64,000 nt of DNA from Cornus controversa (Eukaryota; Streptophyta; Magnoliopsida; Cornales; Cornaceae): NCBI GenBank assembly GCA_026545225.1, contig CM048850.1, positions 5,026,001 through 5,090,000 of the forward strand, in the 5' to 3' direction. The notes under the pieces were generated by a model. It worked only from the letters and a program-made list of their open reading frames with translations, was not told the DNA's origin and did no database searches. This document shows, in pieces, positions 43,254 to 55,595 of this stretch. The position numbers and the translations under genes are program-made. The stretch's first letter is position 1, and each line of letters starts with the position of its first letter.

Positions 43254-45139
43254 AGGAGCAGCAGAGGCTAAAGCTAAGCAAGAATTGTTAAGGAAATCAA
43301 CGAACTTCTTCTCTACATCGCCAGCTTCCGGAATGCCATAGGTCCCCAACAGTTAAATCCCTTAATCAGAATCGAAGTCATCAGGATCTTGATAGTCACG
43401 TTCGGCCTCAGGCTTCTCGCTCTATTCGAAGTCATACCTAAAGCCATCAATAATTTTTAGAGTTGAAATATTCAAGAAGCGCTAGTACATATCAAGTCCG
43501 CCAAACTTAAAGAAGGGCTTGAAGTTCAGCAGCCTTTTGTTCAGCCCCTAGTGCCCTCTATTCAAAATGAACAATTGTTTTTTTTTAGCAAGAGATTTGT
43601 TAAGCGATTTCACATCACTTTCAAGCTTTTCGGGCTAGCTCCCCTTCAGCCTCTCAACCTCTAAAGCTTTGCATAGAGAGATAGTCATGTATGCATTCTG
43701 CATTGCCATAGGTCAACCAAAGGTCGGAAAAGATAGTAACAAGAAAGATAAGAAGAAAGTGAAAATAGAGCGAACCTCTATGATATGAAAAGGAGCGTTC
43801 GCCAGGAGTTCATCCCTGTCAACTCCTTGCTAGTGGAGCTCATCACAAGGAGGCCAAATCCCATGGGCCAAAGTCCCCATAACATCACGGTTAAGGGCAA
43901 CACAGTCCCCCACCGTTATAGACCCATCTGACTTTTTCAAGTCAGGAATCCACTGTTCGGTCAAGCCAATGAACGTCTTATCAGCAGCATTACTGGCAGG
44001 ATCATCTAAGATCAGACTAGAAGAAAAAGAGCTCTGTCCCTTCATGGCATCTGCCATCAGCTTCTGGCGTTTGGACGAAAGAACAACTCCAGATGAAGGT
44101 CTCTTTGGACGAGAAGAAGCAGCCATAGATTTTAACTTTTCATGCTTACCCTTCAATCTTCCTTCAATATTTTTGGCCTTGAGTTGGCCGGTAGAAGAAG
44201 ATCCTATCCTCATTTTTCGTTTAGGCATCTCCATATTTGAGTCTGAAGATTGATCTGAATCAATATATAAAGTAGAAGATTCAATCGAAGCCTCAGCAAC
44301 AAGAGCTTGAAGCTTGATAGGAGTCAAGAACTTCTTTACTGAGGGAAGAACATTCCACGTTATTCTTTAGTATTTAATTTGATTAGCTACACAAGTAAAG
44401 CAAATTTATATAAGAAAAATGATAAAGAAAGACAAGTCTTGAAGACATTCTAGGTTAACTAAAAAGGACTTGTCAAACAAAGTGACAGAGGGGATCACAA
44501 CATCGTTGAACACTTAAGGAATAAGGAAACATTGGGAAGCCTTAAAGCTCCAAACTCCCTTCACCAGCATGAGTTTTCTTTCCAACACTTATCAGAAGTG
44601 GGGGCATCAATAAAAAATTTTCTATTCTTGTTAGGAAATAAGTGATAGCAGTTATCTTCTGACCTAACTCTATGAAGAGAGTAACAGAACAATAGATTGT
44701 TTAAACCTAAGTTCAGTTTGTAAATATGGTTTAGTGAGAACAAGCAAGATATAATGCCAAAGAAGTTGGGGTTTAGCTGAAGGGGCGCAAGTCCAAGCTT
44801 GAAAAGAACGAAATTAAAGAAGGGGTGAAGGGGGAATCTAAAAGTTTTTACGTGGGAAGCTGAGAAAAGAAATTCGCCCTTTCTAGCCCCTTTATCAGCG
44901 CTGTAATCAAAATCTAAGGGATAACTCTCAATCACAATGTCGTTGGGAATCAAACATTCTCCATGAACTCTCTCAACATCAATCGGTTGTCTAATCATAG
45001 GAACAACATCCACGACCTGATCTGATGAGACTGTTTCTTCTACAGTGATCATGGGTTGTAAAATACCCTCAACAAATTTCACGCATGAGGTGGCTAGTCT
45101 CACACATAAAACGTAAGGAATACTTACAATGGATAGCAA
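43254..45139 (-). pseudogene. Antisense extra ORF of the Tat element, N-terminal and middle part
   Basis: The N-terminal block FRFPLHPFFNFVLFKLGLAP then QLNPNFFGI (44860-44740), with YCYSLHRV-like and SDKCWKENSCW motifs, matches the 'putative gypsy-type transposon' domain found in plant retroelement-associated ORFs. The middle is charged and Ser/Lys-rich (43830-44327), with a possible coiled coil toward 43600. Stops break it, for example after CDELH at 43830-43832 where glutamine is likely. The last codons before the Athila insertion read CLALASAAP and continue in frame at 33157. Its function in the element is unknown. Confidence 0.65.
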
Positions 45140-45255
45140 AAAAGCATAGAATACAAGAACAAAAGAGAAAGAAATTATAAATGCTAAAAGGAAAGTCTAA
45201 CTGGAATAATAATAAATAATGTTAAATACATAATTCCAGTTTGATCGATACAATA
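45140..45255. other. Tat sequence between antisense ORF and chromovirus LTR
   Basis: Short AT-rich stretch. The LTR of element C is inferred to begin with TGGAAATCCCG at 45256. The preceding CAATA (45251-45255) would be its target duplication, but the matching copy lies outside the window. Confidence 0.35.
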
Positions 45256-45512
45256 TGGAAATCCCGTAACCCAAGAATCCCTTAACAAAAAAGATTAAAA
45301 GTAAAATACTTTATGAAAAGATCTAAGTCTCTACACTAAAGTCTGCTAAGGAGTAGATGACCACCATGCTCTACGAACACCACGCTCTAACCTCGAGGTG
45401 GAAACTGCTTGGAAACTGAAATATCAACAAAGTGAGTTAAATCCACGAGCAAGTTCTCTCTACTACAACCCAATTAGAGAACCGGTAAACATACCCTCTA
45501 TATGAGGGACAA

Positions 45513-45564
<52 letters not shown>

Positions 45565-46050
45565 AACCATTTCCTTATTTATCTCATGTTTTCAAAATAT
45601 AAGTCATCCTATATACTATCCCAATTCAACCTCTATCACACAAATTTAGAACATATTTTCTAAGTTCAAACCAAAAGCATAAAAGCAAGTATTCTATTAA
45701 CCCTAGGCAATCCTAATATACGACCTATACTATCCTTTGATACCTTAATAGGTATTGGCAATCCTGACATGCCCCCTAGCAATCCTTACATGCCTCCCTT
45801 ACCTTAGATACCTTAATAGTTATTGACAATCCTTACATACCTCTATAACTAACCTATTAAATCAAAACAAAATACCTAACATACTTAGCACATTAATTTA
45901 ATCTAACAGGAATTCAATCACCACAATAAAATAACTCAATACACAATTAACTTATATAAAGTATCTCATGAACAATTATGATTTCAAAGAATACAAATAA
46001 GGAAGAAAAAATAATACAACCACAAATAATATGAGCAAGCACACAACCAA
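45256..46050 (-). repeat. Chromovirus C 3' LTR, distal part
   Basis: Inferred as the end of the LTR that starts at 57451 on the minus strand. Element D is inserted between the two pieces, and the flanks ACCAA/TCCAA support continuity. Its AACTGCTTGG...AGTGAGTTAAATCCACGAGC stretch parallels the AAACCTGGGAGGGGGTGAGCTC region of the solo LTR near 4350. The left terminus is uncertain. It contains the (TA)n tract at 45516-45558. Confidence 0.5.
45516..45558. repeat. (TA)n microsatellite
   Basis: A perfect TA run of about 21 repeats in the distal LTR part of element C. Confidence 0.9.
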
Positions 46051-48459
46051 TGTGATACCCTATATTTTATTTAGACAAATTAATTTTGGCTTAGTGGGTT
46101 GATTGATAATTAACTCAACTTTTGTCTTTTAATTTAGCTGACACCATATGGTAATTTCAGGAAGTATATAGAACTTAGTTGTTGGGCTAAAACGCATTTT
46201 TTTTTATTTGGAGGAGGAGAATTAAGAATATAGTAAGTTTGGGGTAAATAGGAATTATTTAAAGCATGGAGAACATGTGTCCTCATCATGTAATAGAAAG
46301 GACACGTTTTTACAAAGCCATTTACACTTGTATGTGTTTCTTACACTTGTGAGCACATACAATAAAACTAGGACTAGAAAGGGAAAAAAAAAAAATAAAA
46401 AGAGAGAGTTGGCTGTGAGATATAGAGAGAGAATTGGGTGCGAAACTGGAGAAGAAGAAAGAAGAGACGAAGAAGAACAAAAATTAGAGTTATGAAATTG
46501 GTAGGAAATTCTGACTTTTACTACTTTGGATGCTTTTTTTTTTTTCATTTTGTGAAATTGGTTTGATCTTTCTCTAAATTGTTCTAAACCATGATTTATT
46601 TATTTATTTTTTTCTCTGTATCTTTCAAGAAGGATTGCTTAAACCTTTGAACTGTTCTAAAATTCTTGTTTATATCTCTTGCATGTGATTTACATCATTT
46701 TTCTTGAGAATTATTATGGATAAAAACTTAGTTTTTGATCAGTAGCTTTAAATGTTAGATCTTTTACAGGAAATGATGATTTTCTATGTTTTGTCTTGGG
46801 TTTCGAATCTTGAAATGGGTCATATACTGATTTGGACAAAAAATTTTTTAGACTTGAAATCATAAGAAGATGAAACTGTTGTTCTTGCTGGAAAAATAAA
46901 TAAACTGAGATGATGTCAATGAATGCAGTGGGTTAGAATAGTAGGACTGATGTCCGTTGGATGAAGCCTTATGGAGATAGTTGGGTACGAGTTACCCATG
47001 GGTAGAAATCCCTAAACCCGCAGTGGTAGACCCTTGTTGGGTATTGAGAGAGGGTCATGGTGGTGCGAAAGGGGTGAGACCGCGTGATCAACTCTTGGAG
47101 GCACACCAAGTGTTTGACAATATGCATTCATCGATAAGAAATTATATGGGACATAAGATGAATTGAGTTTGGTCAAGTTTGAAGTTAATTATTTATTTTT
47201 CTTGTTTAAAAATTTTGTTAGAGATTTTCTGCTCAAGTTCTAGTCTTTAAATTCCTTAAAAATGAGTTGTGTTATTTGGAGGTTTGTTGATATATATATA
47301 TACATATATTGTATTTCAAACCTCATAGTGGTAATTGTTGGGTTTTCCTACTGGGCGTCGTCTCATTCCTTAACAATTTCAGGTGTCGATACCCATGGTG
47401 GTGACCAAGTTGGTGCTCCGTGAAGAACTTAGTCTGTTGATGGAACTCTTTTTTTTTGTGGATTTCAACATGTTATGTTGATACTTGAAGATGTTAAATT
47501 TTCTATACTTTTGTCTTAGCATGCTGATAAGTAATTTATGTTTGAAGCATCAACTTAAGAAAAGGGGGTTTTGAACTATATTTTTTGTTTTTTTATGTAA
47601 CAATGTAGATTTTCTATATTTTTTTATATGCTATGGGATCAGGAATGACTTTTGTAAAGAATGAATCTCACACTTTGCTGATTAGGCCTTTGGGAAATGT
47701 CTTGTTTGGCTGAACCTGTAATTAGGACTTTCATAGATGCAAACTGTTACTATATTAGTCTCTTTATAATTAATGGTAGGATCTTATTTGCATGAGTTTG
47801 ATAATTGAGCTGAACCTTATGAGTTTCCAGATGAAGGAAAGTTTAAAAAAAAAATGGTTATGTTTGTCCCATGATCAATGCTATGTTTAATGAAGTCTTA
47901 TAATTTTATGTCGTATCATTTTTTTAATTTATATCTTTAAATAGATTTTGGTATGGTAGTTCATTGTACCAGGAATGATATTGTTCAAAAACTTTGGTTG
48001 AATTGTCAGTTAGTAGCAGGTTGTTTAAATACATGTTTAGTTCTTAGAATGTCTTTAAACTTCTTTTCAAGTTGCCTAAGAGTTGATACTGTTGTTGGAA
48101 ACTTTTCTATGTTGTATGTGTGAGTTTGAACTCCTTGTTTAGAATCCTTTTATTCGTTTAATGGTTCAAAATTTTTTATCACAGGTAGCCATATGAGTCT
48201 AATTAATTTCTAGAAAATTTCATGTTTTTTTTTTTGGACACTTAGTTATTTAAAAAAAAAAAAATCTGTTAGTATTTGTATAGTTTTCCTCACTGACTGC
48301 GACTGGATTTTTTTTTTATAAAAAAAATGTTTCTGACTAATTTTTTTTAAACACCTGCTGCGCAGATTGCACGGAAATGGGCTGATGTCCCATTTCTTCT
48401 TCTTTTTTTTTTTTTTTGAAACTCACTTTCATCACACCTTGTGGTTTTGGGGTGTGACA
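46051..48459 (+). repeat. 5' LTR of element D
   Basis: Starts TGTGATACCC and ends GGTGTGACA; 2,409 bp. The 61-codon open frame at 46981-47166 is present with minor changes in the 3' LTR (54102-54287), as expected for duplicated LTR sequence, and is not treated as a gene. Confidence 0.93.
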
Positions 48460-48463
48460 AACT

Positions 48464-48475
48464 TGGTATCAGAGC
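48464..48475 (+). other. Primer binding site, tRNA-Met type (element D)
   Basis: TGGTATCAGAGC lies four bases after the LTR end, the standard initiator-tRNA-Met priming site of plant chromoviruses. Confidence 0.9.
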
Positions 48476-48661
48476 TTAGGCTATAGTTCCTAAGGGATGT
48501 TCGATGATATTTGTTGCAAATTATACCATGATACCATGTTATGTGCTAAATGATTTTATAACCTGTTGACTTGTGTTTCAAACTTTGCATATGCTTATGC
48601 TATAAATTTGATGTTGTATTATATTGGCTAACTTTATGTAAAGTGTGCTTTATAGTAAACA

Positions 48662-49598
48662 ATGTCTAGAGAGACTGCTAGCGCATCCAATACACAACCC
48701 ACTAATGATGAAAGGCTTGCAAGAGTGTTCCAAGCACTAGAGGATCTCACCGGTCTTTTAGGACAACAAGTCCAAATGAATCGACCTCCTAATCCACAAA
48801 GGGAGTTGACTATCACTGAATGAAAAATGACTTGTCTTAGGGAATTCAGGAAGCTAAATCCCCCAAACTTTAGGGGAAATAATGGTCTAAATGTGTACAA
48901 GGCTGAAAGGTGGCTGAAGGAAATAAAGAAGCTCTTTGAGGTGACTTCGATGCTTGAGGAGTTCAAAGTAGACATCGTTTCCTCACTGCTCTTTGACGAG
49001 GCAGACCATTGGTGGGATACTATGAAGGCGAAGCATGACTGTGGTTTTTGAAGAGCACTTCTATGCTTAATATTTTTGGGAAGTGGTTCGTGAGGCTAAG
49101 TTGCAGGAATTCATCCATCTTGCACAACGTAACATGACAGTTGCTCAATATGAAGCCAAATTCTCAGAATTGTGTCACTTTGGACAATGTTTGGTAGCAA
49201 CGGAAGAAATGAAGGCTACAAAATTCAGGAGGGGACTTTGACCCTCCATTCGAGAGAAGTTGGCTGCCTTAAGGATTCGAACTTACTCCGATATGGTGGA
49301 TAGTGCATTGCAAGTGGAAGAAGAAAGAGAAGATTTTTTGAAAATTTAAGAGAGGTCCCGACGCTCGCAATCAAATCAGCACTGCCATCCCTCCAATAAA
49401 AAACAAAGAATTGATCAAGCTCCAAGTGGAAATGGATCACCAAACAACTTCAATAGAGGCTCCGATGGATTTTACCATTGTGGGAAGAAGGGGCATTTCA
49501 TACGAAACTGCCCATCTCTATATTTAGCCCCAAGAAATGAACAAGCCAAATCTTATTCTCCCAATCAGTCCCAAGTACCACAACAGTCACAGCCACGC
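48662..49598 (+). pseudogene. Chromovirus gag (element D)
   Basis: Starts at ATG 48662 (MSRETASASNTQPTNDERLA). The capsid region shows FRKLNPPNFRG, AERWLKEIKKLFEV and DEADHWWDTMKA. A stop lies at 48821-48823 and a frameshift near 49050. Reading resumes with EFIHLAQRNMTVAQYEAKFS, and later comes a zinc knuckle CGKKGHFIRNC (about 49480-49512, first Cys near CHCGKK). Gag flows into the protease frame. It is non-functional because of the shift and several stops. Confidence 0.85.
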
Positions 49599-52500
49599 TT
49601 GGGGCATCCTCCCTTTTTTTCGGTTGAGACTATGAATCAACCTCGCTCCAACTACAAAGGAAAGGGGGTTGACCAAGCTTATAGACCTCAAGGCCGAGTG
49701 TTTTGTATCACTCCAACAATTGCTGAAGGGCAGGCTAGCAATGCGGTGGTTGAAGGTATAATTTCCATCTTTCACACTTGGGCCCGTACCTTATTTGACA
49801 CCGGTTCATCTTTCTCTTTCATTTCTTCATCTTTTGCATCATCTATGGGACTAGAAGTTGTTCCTTTAGAATGTCCACTTCATCTTGTGATTCCGATGAG
49901 GGAACCTACCAAGACCACCTTGGTTTGCAAATCTTGTATTATTTCTTTTGCGGAATGCCCAATGGTTTTTGATTTGATTTTGCTTAACATGACCCAGTTT
50001 GATGTTATACTTGGAATGGATTGGCTATCCTCCCACCAAGCCATGGTAGATTGTTATAGCAAGAAAGTGACTTTTCAGGCTAAGGATGGAAACATCTTTT
50101 GTTTTCAAGGGGACGTGCTCATTTCTCCACCGTTACATCCCTCTAAGGTGTTTATGTTGAAGGGAAAGAGCCAAAACTTCTTAGGCTTTCTAAAATCCAT
50201 TTGTGGGAAGCCAAGTTCTTTGGCACAATTTGATTCAATGCCGGTGGTAAGTGAATTTGAAGATGTTTTCCCATCTGAGCTGCTCAAATTGCCACCAAAA
50301 TGGGAGGTGGACTTCTCTATTGAATTGTACCCTAGAACCGCTCCAATTTCCATATCTCCTTATCGAATGGCACCTGCCGAGCTACAAGAAGTTAAGAAAT
50401 AAATACAAGAGCTGCAAGATAAGGGGTTCATCTGACATAGTACTTCCCCATGGGGTGCTCCAGCTCTTTTTGCTAAAAAGCCAGATGGTTCTTTGCGACT
50501 TTGTATAGACTACCGGAAGCTCAATCGGGTAACGGTTAGGAACAAGTATCCATTGCCACGAATTAATGATTTGTTTGACCAACTTGAGGGCTCTAGTTTC
50601 TTTTCAAAGATTGATCTACGATCTAGATACCACCAACTGCGAGTGAAAGAAGAAGACATTCCAAAAATAGCTTTTCAAACTCGGTACGGTCACTTTGAGT
50701 TCATTGTCATGCCTTTTGGATTGACCAATGCCCCAGTAGCTTTCATGGGATTAATGAACCGCATCTTCCAACCATATTTGGATCGGTTTATCATTGTTTT
50801 CATTGATGACATTTTGATTTATTCCAAGAGCCAAGAAGAGCATGAGCAACACTTGAGGGTGGCTTTGCAACTTCGAAAAAACCAGCTGTATGCTAAGCGA
50901 GAAAAGTGTGAATTTTGGATGACTGAAGTGAAAATTTTGGGCCATGTCGTGTCTAAAATGGCATCTCTGTAGATCCATCAAAAATTGAAGCAATCCTAAA
51001 TTGGGAAAGACCAAGGAATGTCCTAGAAATTCAAAGCTTCCTCGGACTAGCAGGTTACTACCATCGTTTTGTGGAGAATTTCTCCCGAATTGCCATGCCA
51101 TTGACACACTTGACAAGAAAAGGAGTCAAGTTTGAGTGGAGTGAAAAATGTGAAGTAGCATTTCGAGATTTACAACATAAGTTAACAATAGCACCCGTAC
51201 TTATCATACCCAACAACGAAGACAAGTATATTGTCTACAGTGACACATCCTCAACTGGCCTCGGGTGTGTTCTTATGTAGCAAGGCAAGGTCGTCGCTTA
51301 TGGTTCACGTCAATTAAAGCCACACGAATGACGCTATCCAACTCATGACTTAGAACTAGCTGCAGTCATCTTTGCACTTAAGTTATAGAGGTGTTATCTC
51401 TACGGCTCAAAATTTGAAGTCTACGCCGACCACAAAAGCTTAAAGTACTTGTTCACCCAAAAAGAATTGAACCAGCGGCAAAGAGGATGGATGGAGTACC
51501 TTGAGGACTATGACTTCAAGCTTCACTATCATCCGGGGAAAGCCAATGTAGTTGCTGACGCTCTAAGTTAAAAACGTCAAGCCACAACATACAATTATGC
51601 AATTCAAGAGTGGAGAACATGCAGCATTTTAGAAGATTATGACCTGCAGTTGGGAGAAAGAAATGGGGCAGCATATGTGTTTGCTATGGTGGCTCGACCT
51701 ACACTCCTTCAATGAGTCATAAAGGCACAACAACAAGATACGGAATTAGAAGCCATTCGGAAGCAGATTTCTAGCAACAATGACATGCTGGAATGGTCCT
51801 TGCACACGGACGGTAGTTTACGCTTCAAACAATGACTTGTGGTGCCAAATGAAGCCAGAATTAAAGAAGAAGTCTTAAATGAAGCTCATCGCTCTAAATT
51901 CACTATTCATCCAAGAAGTACAAAAATGTACCGAGACATGCACCGTCAATTTTGGTGAAAAGGCATGAAAAAAGATGTTGCCAAACATGTAGCAAAATGC
52001 CTCATTTGTCAACAAGTCAAGGCGGAACACCAATGGCCAGCCAGTTTACTCCAGCCATTTCCAGTTGCCAAGTGGAAATGGGATTGCATCACCATGGATT
52101 TTTTGACCGGATTGCCTAAGACTCGGCGTGGTTATGATTCGATTTGGGTCATTGTTGATAGACTCACCAAATCAGCACATTTTCTTTCGATTTGTGTCAC
52201 GGATTCATTTGAGGTTTTAAGTGAACTCTATGTTCAAAAATAGTTTGTCTCCACGGAATTCCTTTATCCATCGTATCTGACAGAGACCCTTGTTTCACAT
52301 CCAAATTTTGGCAAGGATTGTTCCAAGCCATGGGAATGAAGTTGAATCTTAGCACGACATTTCATCCACAAACTGATGGGCAGTCGGAAAGAGTCATTCA
52401 AATATTAGAAGATATGTTAAGAGCGTGTGCTATCGACTTCAAAGGCAACTGGAGTGAGCATTTACCGTTAACGGAATTTGCTTACAACAATAGCTATCAA

Positions 52501-53150
52501 TCAAGTATCGGAATGGCTCCATACGAATCACTTTATGGAAGGCCATGTCGATCACCTTTATGTTAGGCTGAAAAGGAGGAAACGGTATTAATTGGACTTG
52601 AACTAGTGCAACAAACTACCGAAAAAATTAAAATCATTCGGGAAAGGTTACGAACAACCCAAAGCCGACAAAAGAGCTATGCTGACAAGAGGAGAAGACC
52701 GCTAGAATTTGAAGTTAAAGACCTTGTTTTCCTTAAAGTCGCACCGTAAAAAGGAATTTTCAGATTCAAAAAGAAAGGGAAGCTGGCTCCAAGATTTATC
52801 GGCCCTATTGAAATCCTTCAACGTGTGGGTGAGCAAGCATACCGAATAGCATTGCCATCTCAGCTAAGTCACGTGCACAATGTCTTTCACGTCTCAATGC
52901 TTCAAAATAATCAGCTGGATCTGAGTGGCATGCTCTACCTTTACGAGAGGACGTCACCTACTTTGAACAACCTATACAAGTGTTAGATAGAAAAGAAAAG
53001 GTTTTACGCAATAAAACCATTCTGCTAGTAAAAGTATTATGGCGACACCATGGGCTAGAGGAGGCGACTTGGGAATTAGACTTTGAAATGCGAGTCAAAT
53101 TTTCCCATCTTTTTAATGATCCAGGTTTGTTTTCTAAATTTCGAGGATGA
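49599..53150 (+). pseudogene. Chromovirus pol: PR, RT, RNase H, INT, chromodomain-like tail (element D)
   Basis: Protease DTGSS at about 49798-49812 and VILGMDWLS near 50007. [27 protein letters not shown], catalytic FIDD near 50801-50812. One lost base near 50957 shifts the frame. RNase [41 protein letters not shown]. Integrase finger CLICQQVK, core WDCITMDFLTGLP, TFHPQTDGQSERV. C-terminal VFHVSMLQ, then KVLWRHHGLEEATWE, which is chromodomain-like. The frame ends at 53148-53150. Stops at 50400, 50433, 51278, 51329, 51386, 51569, 51713, 51833, 51956 and 52564 lie in codons where relatives have Gln, Arg or Trp. A frameshift occurs near 52240. Confidence 0.9.
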
Positions 53151-53159
53151 AATTTATTT

Positions 53160-53172
53160 AAGGGGGAAAGAA
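53160..53172 (+). other. Polypurine tract of element D
   Basis: AAGGGGGAAAGAA immediately precedes the 3' LTR start TGTGATACCC and would prime plus-strand synthesis. Confidence 0.9.
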
Positions 53173-55595
53173 TGTGATACCCTATATTTTATTTAGACAA
53201 ATTAATTTTGGCTTAGTGGGTTGATTGATAATTAACTCAACTTTTGTCTTTTAATTTAGCTGATACCATATGGTAATTTCAGGAAGTATATAGAACTTAG
53301 TTGTTGGGCTAAAACACATTTTTTTTATTTGGAGGAGAAGAATTAAGAATATAGTAAGTTTGGGGTAAATAGGAATTATTTAAAGCATGGAGAACATGTG
53401 TCCTCATCATGTAATAGAAAGGACACGTTTTTACAAAGCCATTTACACTTGTATGTGTTTCTTACACTTGTGAGCACATATAATAAAACTAGAACTAGAA
53501 AAGGAAAAAAAAATAAATAAAAAAAGAGAGTTGGCCATGAGATATAGAGAGAGAATTGGGTGCGAAGCTGGAGAAGAAGAAAGAAGAGAGGAAGAAGAAC
53601 AAAAATCAGAGTTATGAAATTGGTAGGAAATTCTGACTTTTACTACTTTGGGTGCTTTTTTTTTTTCATTTTGTGAAATTGGTTTGATCTTTCTCTAAAT
53701 TGTTCTAAACCATGATTTATTTATTTATTTTTTTCTCTGTATCTTTCAAGAAGGATTTCTTAAACCTTTGAACTGTTCTAAAATTCTTGTTTATATCTCT
53801 TGCATGTGATTTACATCATTTTTCTTGAGAATTATTATGGATAAAAACTTAGTTTTTGATCAGTAGCTTTAAATGTTAGATCTTTTATAGGAAATGATGA
53901 TTTTCTATGTTTTGTCTTGGGTTTCGAATCTTGAAATGGGTCATATACTGATTTGGACAAAATTATTTTTAGACTTGAAATCATAAGAAGATGAAACTAT
54001 TGTTCTTGCTGGAAAAATAAATAAACTGAGATGATGTCAATGAATGCAGTGGGTTAGAATAGTAGGACTGATGTCCGTTGGATGAAGCCTTATAGAGATA
54101 GTTGGGTACGAGTTACCCATGGGTAGAAATCCCTAAACCCGCAGCGGTAGACCCTTGTTGGGTATTGAGAGAGGGTCATGGTGGTGCGAAAGGGGTGAGA
54201 CCGCGTGATCAACTCTTGGAGGCACACCAAATGTTTGACAATATGCATTCATTGATAAGAAATTATATGGGACATAAGATGAACTAAGTTTGGTTAAGTT
54301 TGAAGTTAATTATTTAGTTTTCTTGTTTAAAAATTTTGTTAGAGATTTTCTGCTCAAGTTCTAGTCTTTAAATTCCTTAAAAATGAGTTGTGTTATTTGG
54401 AGGTTTGTTGATCTATATATACATATATTGTATTTCAAACCTCATACTGGTAATTATTGGGTTTACCTACTGGCGTCGTCTCATTCTTTAACAATTTCAG
54501 GTGTCGATACCCATGGTGGTGACCAAGTTGGTGCTCCATGAAGAACTTAGTCTGTTGATGGAACTCTCTTTTTTTGTGTGGATTTCAACATGTTATGTTG
54601 ATACTTGAAGATGTTAAATTTTCTATACTTTTGTCTTAGCATGCTGATAAGTAATTTATGTTTGAAGCATCAACTTAAGAAAAGAGGGTGCTGAACTATA
54701 TTTTTTGTTTTTTTGTGTAACAATGTAGATTTTCTATATTTTTTTGTATGCTATGGGATCAGGAATGACTTTTGTAAAGAATGAATCTCACACTTTGCTG
54801 ATTAGGCCTTTGGGAAATGTCTTGTTTGGCTGAACCTGTAATTAGGACTTTCATAGATGCAAACTGTTGCTATATTAGTCTCTTTATAATTAATGGTAGG
54901 ATCTTATTTGCATGAGGTTGATAATTGAGTTGAACCTTATGAGTTTCCAGATGAAGGAAAGTTTTAAAAAAAAAAAGGTTATGTTTGTCCCATGATCAAT
55001 GCTATGTTTAATGAAGTCTTATAATTTTATGTCGTATCATTTTTTTAATTTATATCTTTAAATAGATTTTGGTATGGTAGTTCATTGTACCAGGAATGAT
55101 ATTGTTCAAAAACTTTGGTTGAATTGTCAGTTAGTAGCAGGTTGTTTAAATACATGTTTAGTTCTTAGAATGTCTTTAAACTTCTTTTCAAGTTGCCTAA
55201 GAGTTGATACTGTTGTTGGAAACTTTTCTATGTTGTATGAGTGAGTTTGAACTCCTTGTTTAGAATCCTTTTATTCGTTTAATGCTTCAAATTTTTTTAT
55301 CACAGGTAGCCATATGAGTCTAATTAATTTCTAGAAAATTTCATGTTTTTTTTTTGGACACTTAGTTATTTAAAAAAAAAAAAATCTGTTAGTATTTGTA
55401 TAGTTTTCCTCAATGACTGCGACTGGATTTTAAAAATAAAAAAAAAATGTTTCCGACTACTTTTTCTTTTATGAATTTTTTTAAACACCCGTTGCGCAGA
55501 TTGTACGGAAATGGGCTGATGTCCCATTTTTTCTTCTTTTTTTTCTTTTTTTTGAAACTCACTTTAATCACACCTTGTGATTTTGGGGTGTGACA
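53173..55595 (+). repeat. 3' LTR of element D
   Basis: 2,423 bp and collinear with 46051-48459, with scattered transitions and small homopolymer length changes. Ends GGTGTGACA at 55595. Confidence 0.93.

Larger units (their letters stand above)
46051..55595 (+). mobile_element. Full-length Tekay/Del-type chromovirus D
   Basis: A 9.5-kb element with two ~2.4-kb LTRs, tRNA-Met primer binding site, gag, protease, RT, RNase H, integrase, chromodomain-like C-terminus and a clear polypurine tract. Flanking pentamers are ACCAA (46046-46050) and TCCAA (55596-55600), a 4-of-5 match. The LTRs differ by roughly ten substitutions in the first ~460 bp by eye, mostly transitions, so the insertion is comparatively young. 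It nevertheless carries many stops. It is inserted in the 3' LTR of element C. Confidence 0.93.

Noticed and set aside
43254..45139. Independent host gene on the minus strand
   Set aside because: The domain resembles retroelement-associated ORFs, and the frame continues across the Athila insertion into sequence next to Tat repeats.
46981..47166. 61-codon frame repeated at 54102-54287
   Set aside because: It is duplicated only because it lies in the two LTRs of element D. It has no domain and is not conserved beyond the LTR pair.
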